A stretch of DNA of 64,000 bases from Medicago truncatula. Lineage: Eukaryota; Streptophyta; Magnoliopsida; Fabales; Fabaceae. Below the pieces are notes generated by a model. That model saw nothing but the letters and a program-made list of their open reading frames with translations. It was not told the DNA's origin and did not search any database. The stretch covers positions 26,161,591 to 26,225,590 of the forward strand of contig NC_053044.1 in assembly GCF_003473485.1 (NCBI RefSeq). The letters run 5' to 3'. The translations under genes and the position numbers were made by a program. This document shows, piece after piece, positions 1 to 11,865 of this stretch (position 1 is the first letter of the stretch; each line of letters starts with the position of its first letter).

Positions 1-126
1 ATGAAAATAGCATAACACTTAACTCTAAACACCAAGTAGCATAAATAAGCTACTTATAGGAAATATAAAATATTATAGTAGAGGATCACACATCCTAATA
101 ATACATCTTAGACAGAACAATATTTT

Positions 127-1765
127 TCATGTTACAAGTAAAGGATGAGAAATGATTGGAATCAAGTAAAGATCACCCTTTCTTGACATAGCAGCTCCAA
201 ACTCCTCTATCAACTCTAGTTCCTCATTTTTTATTCCATTGGGAAGTTTCCAATCAAAATGATACAATATGAGTGCAAGGACTTGCTCAACATTTGCCAT
301 ACCATAATTCATGCCAGGACAAATTCTCCTTCCAGCACCAAATGGAATGTACTCAAAATTAGTTCCTTTGAAATCAATAGAACTATCAATAAACCTCTCA
401 GGATAAAACTTATCGGGGTCATTCCAATATTTAGGATCCCGTCCAATGGCCCAAGCATTAACGAGGACTCTACTTTTTACAGGTATGTAATAACCATTAA
501 TCTCACAAGCTTGTCCACACTCTCTTGGAAGAAGGAGTGGAACAGAAGGGTGTAGTCTTAGTGACTCTTTGATTACTGCTTTCAAATATTTGAACTCGTC
601 AATTGTAGCTTCATCAACCCTTCCACTCCTATCAAATCCCTCTCTTACTTCAGCTTGTGCTTTCTTCAAAACTCTTTGATCCTTCATCATCTCAGCCATT
701 GCCCAAATAATTGTACTTGCGGAAGTCTCACTTCCAGCAGCGAAGACATCCTGAAATATAAAAGTTAGACAGCGTAATTACAATTGGCAACGCAACCACG
801 ATTTAGAATCTTGGACTATATATCAAAATATAGAGAGCTGTTAATAAGCATACCAGAATTATAGCTTTGATATTATCAGTAGTTAAATTAAATCCCATAT
901 CACTGCCACTGTCCTCAAATTTTAAAAGACAATCGATCAAATCTTCCTCTACTTCGGCCAAACCTTCTTTTGCTCTTTTTGACATTGCCTCTTTGTGGTC
1001 ATTGATTATATGTCCTAGTATCCTGTCTACTTGTTGGCTTAACTTCTTAAGCTTAGGCTTCATTCCAGAGAGAGTTTGAATCCATTGAGCTGAAGGAAAC
1101 AAGTCACCAAGGTAGAACCCTCCAGCAAGTTTTATGAGTTGTTTTACAACTGATAAGAATTCTTCTTGTTCCAAATATTTCTTACCAAATGCAGCCTTTG
1201 AAGTAAATGTATACAACATTGAAATAACTTCTTGAGTAAGATTGAATTCTGATCCTTCATTTGCATCAATCTTGTTTAAGAGCGAATTGATCTCTTTCTG
1301 TCTTTTTGGCCAAAGAGATTTGACTCGTCTTGTGCTTAAAAGCTCAATAGCACAAATCTTTCTAAGTTGTCTCCAATAATCACCATAAGGTGAAAAAGCT
1401 ATATCTGTTGAATTGTAAGATACTATCTCCAAGACTAGAAGATGAGGCCTTGATGCAAATATAATATCATGAGTTTTCAAGACCTCCCTTGCAACTTCTG
1501 GTGAGGAAACAACAATGAAAAATATCTCACCAAGTTGTAGATGCATCAAGGGTCCATATTTTTTTGCTAAATCTCTTAATTTTCTAGGTGGGTTTGTTGT
1601 AACAAGATTGAGAATATTTCCTAAAATGGGTAACTTCCATGGCCCAGGAGGTATATTTTTAGTACTTGAAGCATATTTTTTGTAATGACTTCTAATTTTT
1701 AGTGCAATGATCATGAACATAAAAATAGTGAAAAGGGTGAACAAGTTGAGAATATGATGAGCCAT
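127..1765 (-). CDS. CYP71D: Cytochrome P450, CYP71D-like (P450-A)
   Basis: ER-anchored, haem-thiolate monooxygenase that would oxidise a small lipophilic substrate using NADPH-P450 reductase; substrate unknown. Two exons, minus strand: 1765-854 (304 codons) and 750-127, joined by a 103-bp phase-0 GT-AG intron, giving 511 aa, normal for the family. Visible: hydrophobic N-terminal anchor, proline hinge [15 protein letters not shown]-helix AAGSETS, K-helix KESLRLHP (ExxR), PERF segment, and haem loop [10 protein letters not shown] with the ligand Cys at about residue 448. The one-intron position is the usual one for CYP71. It is the most divergent of the four P450s here (N-terminus MAHHILNLF, very short intron) and lies 10.9 kb downstream of the diterpene synthase on the same strand. 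Start chosen because the next upstream in-frame sequence lacks a signal anchor. Intact; family certain, subfamily from memory. Confidence 0.93.
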
Positions 1766-1831
1766 GGAGATGAAAAAGTAATGTCAGAAGGACTAACACT
1801 GGAATTTGGTACAGAATAGAAATTCTAGGCA

Positions 1832-1834
<3 letters not shown>

Positions 1835-1869
<35 letters not shown>
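1835..1869. repeat. (AT)n microsatellite upstream of P450-A
   Basis: About 35 bp of pure AT dinucleotide, 70-104 bp upstream of the P450-A start codon. It sits where a TATA element would be expected, so it may serve as the core promoter as well as being a hypervariable marker. Confidence 0.9.
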
Positions 1870-1872
<3 letters not shown>

Positions 1873-2099
1873 AAGTACGTAGATAAGGTCATAATTCCAT
1901 CTTAAATATTGCTATTTTTTTTTATAAAGCCATAGAGTGCTAAGCATAATGTGAAATCTATGACATTTCAACTATGTTGGCACCCCGTACTTCTTGCATA
2001 TCATTTGCAAACACTCTAAAACATGTGCACCGATGACTTCAAATATCTAAAGCCCCTGTAAAATCTTGTCTATCATCAAAATGTTTATTTATAAAATCA

Positions 2100-2640
2100 A
2101 ATAAAGGAAGAGACAACACAAGAGAAAAACCGTCAATGAAGGAGAAAATGTCATTGATGAAGGAAACATTGATGGTAAGATTGGTAAATTCAAGGCTCGC
2201 TTAGTGGGAACGGATATATTAAGATTTTTGGGTTTGATTATAGTGACACGTTCTCAATTTTTGCTAAAATGGCATCTCTTAGACTCTTTCTCTCTATTAA
2301 AGCTATTCATCGTTGGCCTCTCCATCAACTTCATTAAAACTACTTTTTTGCATGGTGATCTTGAAGAAAATGTATATATGGAGGACCCGCTCGGGTTTGT
2401 TGCTCAAGGTGAGTTATCTACCATGGTTTGTCGGCTACAAAGGTCAAGCTTAGTTTGGCAGATTCAACATAGTAGTGCAATAGTTTGATATGATTCATAG
2501 TAAAGTCGACCATTATGTTTTTATGCGTTAGTCAATCCAAGGACGCATTTATCTTATCTTTTATGTAGATGATATTATCATAACTGTTAGTTGCATGACC
2601 AAGCTTTGAAGTATGATATAAAGTTCTATATGTATCTTTA
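2100..2640 (+). pseudogene. Ty1/Copia reverse transcriptase relic
   Basis: Broken RVT_2-type coding sequence on the plus strand. Readable pieces in shifting frames include a KARLVG-like start, FGFDYSDTFS, a hydrophobic VAKMASLRLFLS-like stretch, TTFLHGDLEENVYMEDP and a catalytic-core-like FYVDDIII at about 2565-2590. Several stops and frameshifts make it non-functional. No LTRs found for it. Retrotransposon relic; host function not expected. Confidence 0.8.
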
Positions 2641-4059
2641 GCGAGTATTTAGCTATATTTATCACTAGTACTGGTCTCAAAATATGGACGAAAAATGTCC
2701 CAATGCATAATCTTTTTGATTGTATCGTTAATATTCTAGCATTTGAATGAATGATGTTTATTTTACTGTAATTTTTTTTTTCAAGTTCCCTTCATATAGA
2801 TATTAAAAAAACATGAATTATTTGACAAAATATGTTTTTCATTTATAATTATAATAGAAAATATTTTAATCAATTTTGATAATGGAATACATTACAAATA
2901 GTATTACAACCACGATTTGGATCCTACTACAAGGGGTACTATAACCACCACGTTACAAAGAAAAAAAAAAACGTATTCCACCACAATTCACCTATCTATC
3001 TTAGTATATAATCCATCAGATTATATAACATTTATAGAAAAGACATGGTGCGCTAGAGTATTTCTTCAAGTGAAAATATGAATTTTTCTGTCGGTTCATA
3101 GAAAATACTTTTTAGATAGTATCTTTTCATTCTTTCGAGGGGTTTTAGATATATATGTGTCGGTCTGGCTGATACTAATATCTTATTTAAATCAAAAAAA
3201 ATTATTTAAGGAGTTTAATGGTGGTAGGTGGACATTCTAATTTTTTTTGTACACACAATTAATCAAAACATTTAAAATTACCACGTCAATTAATGTTTTT
3301 AATCTATGTGATAATTCTAAATGTTTTGATTGGTTATATGTACAAAGTTGTTTTAGACCGTCAACTCACGACTATTAAACTCAAAACATTCTGGTGTAGA
3401 CTAGAAATGATGCTTTTTGAATAAGATTTTTTAGTGTATGAAAACGTGAGATATATCAATGTTTAATTGAGAGTGGGAATATTCAAACTTTTTTCAAAAG
3501 ATATTCCTATATTCGATCTGAAGGAGGATTAATTTAAAAAAAATATATATAATGTTTGGTTGCTATCACCTAACACTCACAAGCATTTTTAAATCCTTTT
3601 TCTTTTATAGAATTTTTAAATACTTGTACACAGATGTTAATATTTTTTATTAGGAACATATATAGCTAAATAAATCACATGATTAACAACTTGCTGTTTT
3701 AAAGACAAAATTTAAAATCGCACATTTGGGTTTATTATCAAAACAGAATAATAGCATCTTGAGTTTTGGGCTATATACGGATCTTGAAGTTGTAACTTTC
3801 TAAGTTGGAATTTCATATTCCAACAATTATGCGGGGAAAATTATTCTTTAAGTTCAATGTCTCAAATGCTTGCAAGTTTGCACAGTGAATATTGTTTAGA
3901 ATAGGTTTACGTTCAATGTGGAAGTTTAAAATTTCAAATAACACAAGCCCAATAATGTATATTTTGCACTCAATGAGTTGTTCATTTTTTTTTTTCTTCC
4001 ATCTTTTTTGTTGTGAAGATATGTCTGACAGGGGCAAACTTGCCAAAGAGAGCATGATA
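2641..4059. other. AT-rich intergenic stretch without a recognisable gene
   Basis: No credible coding sequence. An imperfect inverted repeat at about 3247-3351 (arms around TGTACA...CAAAACATTTAAAATTA and its complement TAATTCTAAATGTTTTGATTGG) looks like a small MITE. The rest is AT-rich with homopolymer runs. Confidence 0.6.
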
Positions 4060-5300
4060 GGCAGTATTGATGACAAAATTAGGAAAGTGTACCAAATCGT
4101 AATAAGTAATAAAGTTCTAATTTATCGTCTTTACAGGAAATTGTCGTTCAGTTTATCAATCAGCGAAATTTATTTCAAGGAAAAGCATAAAAGAAATATT
4201 GGTTTGCAGGTGTTTTAATTGTCCTGAACAATGCGAGATTAGGTTGTTTGCTTCAAAGGTTTAACGAATATTAGGGTATCCTTGAATCCCCTCTACTTCT
4301 TTGTTGGAATTGAATCGGTTAACTATTAGTTTTTTACCTGCCCTTGATATATAACCGTTAGGATATGACCCCGTGATTAGGGGTGGGAATAGGATAGGCT
4401 GAGTTAGGCTTTGCAAGGCTTGAACCTAGCCTGCCAAATTTTTCGAAGGCCTAAGCCTGGTCTATGGCCTGTCATAGGCTTACTTTTTTGGCCTGAGTCT
4501 GCCCTTCTAAAAGTCTGATACGGCATGTTAGCTTGTTTAAAAGCCTATTTTACACGAACATCTTTTAATAAGCAATGTGATATAAGTTTAAATAGACTAA
4601 CAAATTAATATATCAATTAGATTAAACTCTCTTTAGATAATAAAAATGAATTTTTAGGGAATTTGACTATATATTGTATCATATTTCAATTATAGTTTAT
4701 AATAATATATTTAAATATGCAAAAAAATTATTAATGTATACTAATAAGCTTAAATTACTGAAAAAGTTAACAAATATTTATTTTAACTCAAAGTACAAAA
4801 TATAATATAATGATAAATAATATTGTTCGTATTTACTTAAATAGGTCGGCCTGATAGGCTTCTTGAATGCCCTATGGCCTAGCCTTTTAAGCTAAATAAG
4901 CTTCTAAAATAGCCTAGGCCTTCCCTGTTTAAGAAAAAAGTTTGGCCTGGCCTGACTTGTCGTAGTCTAGGCCATAGGCCCCTGTAGGGCGGTCTGGCCT
5001 ATTCCCATCCCTACCAGTGATGTAACAATGGGACTTCTAGTTTTTATGCTCGGACAAAAGCTATACTTGAGACAGCCTCTAAAGATGAATCATAACCTTT
5101 TCAATCATTCTAATTGATTTCAATAAAAGAGTGTGCAATGGTCTCGATTTATAGTGCATCATTACTTATGGGTTACGAGAAAAAAATACTTGGCTTTTTT
5201 CTACCAATCTTGCTTGGAAAACAAGCAAACCGCCTTTTCCGTCTGCAACCAATGCACATGGTGCATGGCACATGGTGAGAAGTGGAACAGATGTTGCCTC
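4060..5300. repeat. Direct repeat, copy A (interrupted by a MITE)
   Basis: Aligns by eye with 5577-6500: shared tracts include the region around AATGCGAGATTAGGTTGTTTG, the segment reading GGTATCCTTG, and the later TTTATAGTGCATCATTAC. Copy A carries the hAT-like MITE at 4378-5013. Copy B lacks it but has about 360 extra bp further along (about 5960-6320). Could be two diverged LTRs or an old segmental duplication. Confidence 0.6.
4378..5013. mobile_element. hAT-like MITE, 636 bp
   Basis: Terminal inverted repeats TAGGGGTGGGAATAGG at the left and the complement of TAGGGATGGGAATAGG at the right. Flanking 8-bp target duplication CCCGTGAT / CCAGTGAT (one mismatch), the length expected for hAT transposons. 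The interior is full of GGCCT/AGGCC words and has no coding capacity, so it is non-autonomous. Confidence 0.75.
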
Positions 5301-5576
5301 TCTTTCTTCACTGTTGGCTTTTTTGATACCTCTCTTAGTTTTATCGATGCCGGAGTCAAATAACAAGGTATTTGAATCTGCGCCACGCAAAAAACAACTC
5401 TCAAGGAATTTAAGAGGAGCTTGCGAAAGAGAGATTGGGTTTTTGGTTATGTATAAAAAAACAACTTAAATTTAAAAACAAAAAAGTAAAAATAAATATT
5501 TACAAAACAAATTTAGCAAATTGTCGTGTTGATGTGTTGAAATATCAATAAACCTTGACAAAATAACGCTAAGAAC

Positions 5577-6500
5577 TTGATGACGAAATTCAGAAGTGCA
5601 TCTAATCATAACAAGTAATAAAGTAGTAAATTATCAACTCCACATGAATTTTCGTTCAACTTAGCAATTATCATAATTTATTTAAAGGAAAGCAGTAAAC
5701 GAAATAATTAGTTTGCAAGTTTTTTAATTGTCATGCATAATGCGCGATTAGGTTGTTTGATTAAGAGGTTTAACGGCGATTAAGGTATCCTTGGATATCC
5801 TCTACGTTGTTGAAACTAATTCAATTAACTTTTAATTTATGACATGCCTTGATAACGGTATGAGTTCATGTATTTATGCTCAAACTAAAGCTATACTTAT
5901 GACGTCCCCCTAGTGATGGATCATAACCCTAGAAACCATACTTATTGATTTCATTAAAAATATATTTGATTCAGAAAATAAGCAAATTTAATATTATTCT
6001 TGTTCGACCATTGACAAGATAGTTAATTTATATACCTTAGTCTATTGATCTAGAGAACCGACAATTGAATAGCTCAGAGATTAGATCATACACAAATTAA
6101 ATTAGGCAATATAGAATCATAAACTTAATAAAAAAACTTTATTACTTGAATATAACAAATAAGAAGAAGTTTATCATGGAACCCTAATAAAGTTAGGCTT
6201 AGTTACTCATGGTAACTAACATCTTTACAAAAGAAAATAAAAACATATTGTAAAGAGAACAAGAGGAGGATAGAGATCCTCTACCTTGAAGCTATGATGG
6301 TTTGACCCCTGCCTTGTACTGCTACGTTTCTAAATCAACAAAAGAGTGTGGAAGAGTCTCTATTTATAGTGCATCATTACGTAGGGGTTTAGAGAAGAAA
6401 ATTGGGAATTTTCCAACAATCTAGCTTGGAAAACAAGCAAAGAACATTTTTAGTCCACACCTCGATGCGTGGGGCACATGCCACTACACCTAGGGTTCCA
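5577..6500. repeat. Direct repeat, copy B
   Basis: Partner of the 4060-5300 copy. It lacks the MITE and contains an extra AT-rich block at about 5960-6320. No coding sequence seen. Confidence 0.55.
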
Positions 6501-6829
6501 TGAGGCCGCCCCTGATGTTGTGTCATGCGCAGTACGTATAACATGCGTGTAGGGGCACATTAGGTTGTAGCCCATGTACGAATTTTTGATTTCTCGTCCC
6601 ATCTTTGAGGATTCTTCTATCTTAAAATGCTTTGGAACTTGAGATAAATTTTTCCCAACTCTAAATGAATTTTTTCTATCTATGTTGCTAAGATTTTCTA
6701 ATCATGTTTCTTAAAGGATCTAGAATGAAATTTATGTAAGTATAACTGTATTTCTCTATCATTCAAATGTTTATTTTGGTTTACATATATTTAACTTCTT
6801 TTTATTTTATTTTATTTTATTTTATATTT

Positions 6830-7497
6830 CAGAGTTGTTGTCTTGTGTGTACGGTTATCAAGTCTGGAAAGAAGATGTATGCACTTACACACCCACCAAT
6901 GCATATGAACTATATTTGGAATCAAGTTATAGCCTCCAATATTTTACCTTTTCTTCAATTAGGGTTCTCTAACATGAGTGGTGCCATGATTACCGCCATG
7001 TTTGAGAGATGGCATGAGGAGACAAGCAGCTACCATCTGCATATTAGGGAGAAACCCGACATGGTTGATGATTTGGCATGTCTTCTACATATCTACATTT
7101 AAGGGAAGATAACTTCTCACCATGAAAAGATCTCCCATAAGAAGGGAGTTAAGCTGATGACTGAGTTGCTTGGTGTTGTCAAGCATACTTCGATCGAGGA
7201 GGGTGAAAAACAGTTTTATGCTTATGTAACTCTTCCAATGGCTGAAGACATTATATGATGAGAACCTCAATGTGGCAACTCAATTGAAGAATGTATCTGA
7301 GAATGAGGAGGACAGAGATAACTATGGGCAATCGTGTGTGATGGCTTTCTTGCTCTATATTCACTAACAAAAGCAATATGTACATTGACATGAAATGGTT
7401 TCGGACAATGTGGGATCTTAACAAGATGAGTAAGTGGTCATGGGGCGGGATGGAATTGTCTTATCTTTACCATTATCTATTTGAAGCTATCACTTTC
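6830..7497 (+). pseudogene. Plant mobile domain (PMD/MAIL-like) relic
   Basis: A frameshifted plus-strand coding remnant. Readable parts are SGAMITAMFERWHEETSSYH, then DMVDDLACLLHI, then KKGVKLMTELLGV and, in another frame near 7390-7497, MWDLNKMSKWSWGGMELSYL. This order matches the aminotransferase-like plant mobile domain (PF10536) found both in MAIL1-type host proteins and in plant transposons. At least two frame changes and stops after the CLLHI motif break it. The relic stops exactly at the TG of the LTR at 7498, so that insertion probably cut it. Confidence 0.65.
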
Positions 7498-8641
7498 TGA
7501 TAGATATTTTAGCAAGTGTACTAAAAACTATCGAAGTAATAAAATAAAGTTCGTTTCCACGAGGATCGTGTTAATCTCAATTAAACAATAACGATATGAA
7601 ATAGGATGTGTAAATTATTTTAGTGCCTGAGGCAAGAGGTTTGTTATGCATAATAGTAAATAATAGAAAATTAAAGTTGTTTAGAAAAGATAGAGAGAGA
7701 TGAGACTAGGTCTTTCGAATCCTCTAAGTTCCCCTAATTGGTACACTGCACCTATTTACTATGAATACTTCTCTAGTTTTACGATGGTTAACTAAAATAT
7801 CCCTAATCAATCCCTTGACTTAGGACCCTCTTCTCAAATTACAGTCCCTAATTCCTTAGGTGATCTAATATTCTTTGAAGGTTTTTAGAACGTTAACCTA
7901 GTATCACAAATAAACGATTATCCATTCCTAAACTTACCATGTTTATTTGAACAATTCAATTAGGTCTAAGTTGAAAGCTATGGTCAGTAGTCATTCACTC
8001 TCACGAATTCATGTTTATATCTGATAAGTATATAAAAAACATTAAGAAAAATTGAATTGAATAAAACTAGATTGATATTCACAATAAATAGAGTTTTACA
8101 GCAACATGTTTAAATTACGGTTTCACATAATCATCTCAGACCTAATCTCTGAGAGATTTAGCTACTCATAATTGAGTTACAAATAGCATATTCAATGGAA
8201 GAATTAAAACATACATGAACTGATAAAGAGATGATAAAATCGCCTCCGGTGCAGTCTTCAGATCTCAAAATCGCACCTTTCTCTCTCAAAATCGTAACTT
8301 TTGTTTTCTGCACTGGCTTCAACTTGAATAGGCATAAGAACGCACCTAATCGTTACACGATTTAAGTCAATTGTGACCCAATTCCTCCTCACCAAGCCCA
8401 TGGGTCAAATTATCACTCTTCAAATCGCAACATGAAAATGCTATCGTGTCCCGATTCCTTCAATGTCGAATGCACCTCATTATGTGCTCCAAATCGTGAC
8501 ACGTTTTTCAACAACCGTGTCACTATTTCACTTTCACCACAATCTTCAGTTTTTCTTGCTTTCCTTGCTGTTTAAGCTTGCTTGTGGACTCAAAATATCA
8601 TAATATTACACTAAAAATTATGTAATGACAAGGTGTCATCA
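7498..8641 (-). mobile_element. LTR (1144 bp), 3' LTR of a minus-strand element
   Basis: Begins TGATAGATATTTTAGC and ends GGTGTCATCA on the plus strand, so in element orientation it runs TGATGACACC...CTATCA, a proper TG...CA LTR. The adjacent plus-strand TAACCCCAAACTTG reads as a polypurine tract (CAAGTTTGGGGTTA) in element orientation. The element therefore lies on the minus strand, with its body at 8642 to about 11300. No partner 5' LTR was found. The LTR holds several copies of an ATCGTG..CACGAT-like palindrome (8349-8361, 8443-8455, 8493-8504). Confidence 0.7.
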
Positions 8642-9741
8642 TAACCCCAAACTTGAACCATTCCTTGTCCCCAAGGTATTTACTTGCAATATTGACAACC
8701 GACAGTAAAATAACAATTACCTAATCAAGCGATAGTACCCAAAAGTTCATTTCCAGACTAGCTAATAATGAGCCAGTTTGACTTGTTTACATCCACCATA
8801 TTCACAACTCCACGCAATATTTTGATAACGGTTCACACAGTCGCCATTCAAGTCTACATATTACCAAACGCTTGAAAAGTTTCTAAATGCCAATCAAAAC
8901 CAATGTCATTACACACTTTGAGGTCTTTTAGGGTTATAACGGGGCTTAGGTAAAGGTGGGATAATATTTGGATAAGTAGGCTACACAAAATTTGAGGTCG
9001 GCACTCCTACGGATTTGAAACACAGATCATTCCCTCATTCACCCTTTGAAACAACATTTTTTAAGGTACTAGAGAATACTTGTAACTTGTTGGGACAATC
9101 GAGTTTGAAGTTACTCAGATTTTTCATTGCTTGTCCCTTTGCTTTTCATTCTATTTTTTTTAATACACCATTTTTGTGTGTATTGTTCATGATTTGTTCT
9201 TTGTTCTCTAGTACCCCCACCCCAAATTTAGTCGGCTGCAAATTCCAAAAGCAACCTCAAACTTATTGTTTAGCAACACCCTACTTAGCCTAACTAAAAA
9301 ATAAATCTTTGGGTTAATTCTAAAATTCTCTAGGCTTCATATGTAGTTTGTCAACGAACAAAAAGATTTAAACCTACCGGTTCAATTTGGATTTCAAAAA
9401 GGATAAATTCAAATAAAATCAGGGTAAGCTTCAAAGGCTCAAATGACCAAGCACTTTGCCTCAGTGTGTAAATGACAAAAACCAATCAACATTAAAGAAA
9501 CAATGCAAGTTCTTGAAATGTAGTTGCACGGAACACACTATATAAGTAAATTGAAAAATAAAATCTGGCTATGAACCTTACAATGTTAGATTTCTGGGAG
9601 TTGTGACTACCTATCACATATGCCGTACACTTTGCCTTTGAATTTCAAGTCACTTCCTCCTTATGAACTTTTGGAATATCACTTAATCACACAATTGTTA
9701 CTAAACTGGAAAAAGTCAATTAGCAAACAAATTAGTCAATA

Positions 9742-9886
9742 CTCCCTCCGTTTCTAAATATAAGTAAATTTTACTTTTTAGGTTCATTTAATTAATGATG
9801 TATGTGGTTTATAATATGAACCACATACATCATTAATTGAATGAACCTAAAAAGCAAAATTTGCTTATATTTAAAAACGGAGGGAG
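9742..9886. mobile_element. Stowaway-type MITE, 145 bp
   Basis: Almost perfect hairpin: starts CTCCCTCCGTTTCTAAATAT and ends with the complementary ...AACGGAGGGAG, with the arms paired through GGTTCATTTAATTAATGATG. CTCCCTCCGT is the Stowaway (Tc1/mariner) terminus. The left flank is TA, the right flank TG, so the TA duplication has decayed on one side. Inserted in the LTR element body. Confidence 0.85.
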
Positions 9887-10049
9887 TGATAAACAAGTTC
9901 AAATTCAATTACATAACAGGGGTTCACTGAGTTAGTCCAAAATGAAACTAAAAGTAAGTTGTTCATAAGACAAAATAAAAACTACAAAATAAAAGTGCTG
10001 AAACAAATAAAGCAGGGAAAGGTAATGAGTTGAACCATCAGTAGTTCAC

Positions 10050-11300
10050 TCAATCCATTTGATCACAGTCAATCCAAGTGCTTGAGTTATCGGTATCCAT
10101 ACCCTCTGTATCCTGATGGACCTCCTCCAAGAAATGGGACCTAGACCTAGCACCCCCCTCGTCAAAATCAGTAGAGATCTCCCACTCTCTCTCAATAGCC
10201 CTAGCTCGAGTCACCTCAAAGTAGTGGGTCATCGAATCCCTCGACCCATCAAACCTCTCAAAGGAACCCGTCATATTTCTCCTATTAATCCAGGCCGCTT
10301 CAGCAAATTCTTTCCCAAACCCAGGGCGGTTCCAATACTCCTGATCAGACACCTCATTTATCTAGTTAGAATGTGCATAGATGTAGTGAAGCATCATAGG
10401 ATGAATGGGTGCATAAGTCCCCTGCTAGCTACCCTCTCCCTGAAACATGTGAGACTAAGGTGGGGGTTGTTGTGGCTGTGGTTGTGGCTCAGGATGAGGT
10501 TGTGCTCCTGCTTCCTATTCAGCCTAAAGCTTCATCAAAAACTCCTTGTAGTCCTTCAAAAAACCCTCCATAATCCTGTCAGTAATCGGCTTCATCATTG
10601 AAGCATCCAAATTGTTGGAGTACAAGTCCACATCTGCTTCCTCGCACAACCAACATATTAGGCTTACTATGAGCCACCGACCTAAAGCTCTTGCTTGCAA
10701 ACTCGTAGATGTTGTTGGAAATCAACTCACCGACATTGATAGGGGCACAATCCAAGATTGTTGGGATAGTAGGAACTCGCCTAGGAATCTCAGCCGAGCA
10801 AGAGGTGCCTTCCAAAGTTTGTACCACAAATGAGGCCCACGCCTTAGGGACCGACTTGAAGTCTGACTTCAACAGCATCCAAGCCACGTGCCATTTCGCC
10901 CCCTCTCCGTACAAAGTAAGAAGCAGTTCTCCCCACTTCTCAGCATTCCATTCCTTGTCCTCATCCTTCTGCCTCTGAACATCACATTGTTCAGGCGGGG
11001 TTAACTCCAACAGTTTGTTAATAGCCTCGGTGCTATAATCAATGTACTTGACCCTCACATAGGACTCGTATTTCTTCCCGGAATTCTAGGCATTTGTATA
11101 GTACTCGAAGGTGACCGTTTTGTTCGCCTTTTCAAACACCATGCCATTTAGCAACTCCCAACCCCTCGTTCTAATTGTGAATTGCAATGACTTCTATATC
11201 TCATTCAAGATCTAAAACTGTCTTGCATTAAGCCACCAGTTATCTACTATGACAATCAAAGTGCCCTCCACATTGAAGCTAATCCAGTATTTCATGACAC
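10050..11300 (-). pseudogene. Gag-like 'putative plant transposon protein' ORF of the LTR element
   Basis: Minus-strand open segments at 11058-10579 (159 codons) and 10352-10050 (100 codons) plus fragments up to 11300. The order WHVAWMLLKSD, KAWASFVVQTLEG, then INVGELISNNIYEF resembles the plant transposon domain PF20167. The C-terminal piece is charged (REWEISTDFDEGGARS). Stops between the pieces (near 10578 and about 10360-10560) and upstream of 11058 break it. It belongs with the LTR at 7498-8641 by strand and position. The family call is from memory; I do not see protease, RT or integrase, so the element would be non-autonomous. Confidence 0.6.
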
Positions 11301-11302
11301 CA

Positions 11303-11517
11303 ACTTAGAAGTAACTAACTATATAGTCTTAGTTCTAGAGATAACTTGTTCCAAAAGTTATATAGTTAGTTACTTTTAACTAACTGTATTAGAGTTTATG
11401 TTAGCATACAGTTGGCATAGCTTAGCTTCTCTAGTCATTTTCTTCTTCTATATAAGATATATTCCTACCTTGATTACACTTAATGAGAATTATATCATTC
11501 ATTTTATTCCTTCATAA
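11303..11517. repeat. Small LTR-like repeat
   Basis: Starts near TTAGAAGTAACTAACTATAT and ends near ATTCCTTCATAA, with an internal TATATAAGATATATTCC. It resembles short Copia LTRs, but terminal TG/CA and target duplication are not clear. Confidence 0.35.
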
Positions 11518-11529
11518 TACTTCCTTCTT

Positions 11530-11865
11530 TGGAAGTGATCCTTTTAACCAGATTATTCATCTCTTGTTCTCTGATTGGCCAAAGAGATTGAACACGTTTT
11601 ATACTTAAAAAGCTTTACGGTACAAATCTTTCTAAGTTGTCTCCAAATCACCATAGGGTGGAAAACCTATATTTGTTGAATCATAAAATATTATCTCCGA
11701 GGTTAGAGTTAAAGGCCTTGATACAAATATAACATCATGAGTTTTCATTATTTCCTTAGCATATTCTGCTGAGGAAACAATAATAAGGTAGACTTCACCA
11801 AGTTGAAGATGCATTAAAGTGCCATATTTTTTTGACAATTCTCTTAATTTTCAATGTTGTTGAAA
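11530..11865 (-). pseudogene. CYP71D fragment (relic P450)
   Basis: Minus-strand piece matching the middle of exon 1 of the other P450s. It retains [35 protein letters not shown] and [10 protein letters not shown], then breaks by a 2-bp deletion at the WRQLRKI segment and a 1-bp insertion near 11610. N-terminal anchor, second exon and haem loop are missing. Closest by eye to P450-C and P450-D (shared LTLTSEI.FYDST). It lies 0.8 kb beyond the 3' end of the diterpene synthase on the same strand. Confidence 0.9.

Noticed and set aside
259..555. Plus-strand open frame of 98 codons over P450-A
   Set aside because: It is antisense to the haem-loop exon and has no motif; a shadow of the real gene.
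10116..10601. Plus-strand open frame of 161 codons
   Set aside because: It lies opposite the gag-like minus-strand sequence and has low-complexity composition; treated as a shadow.
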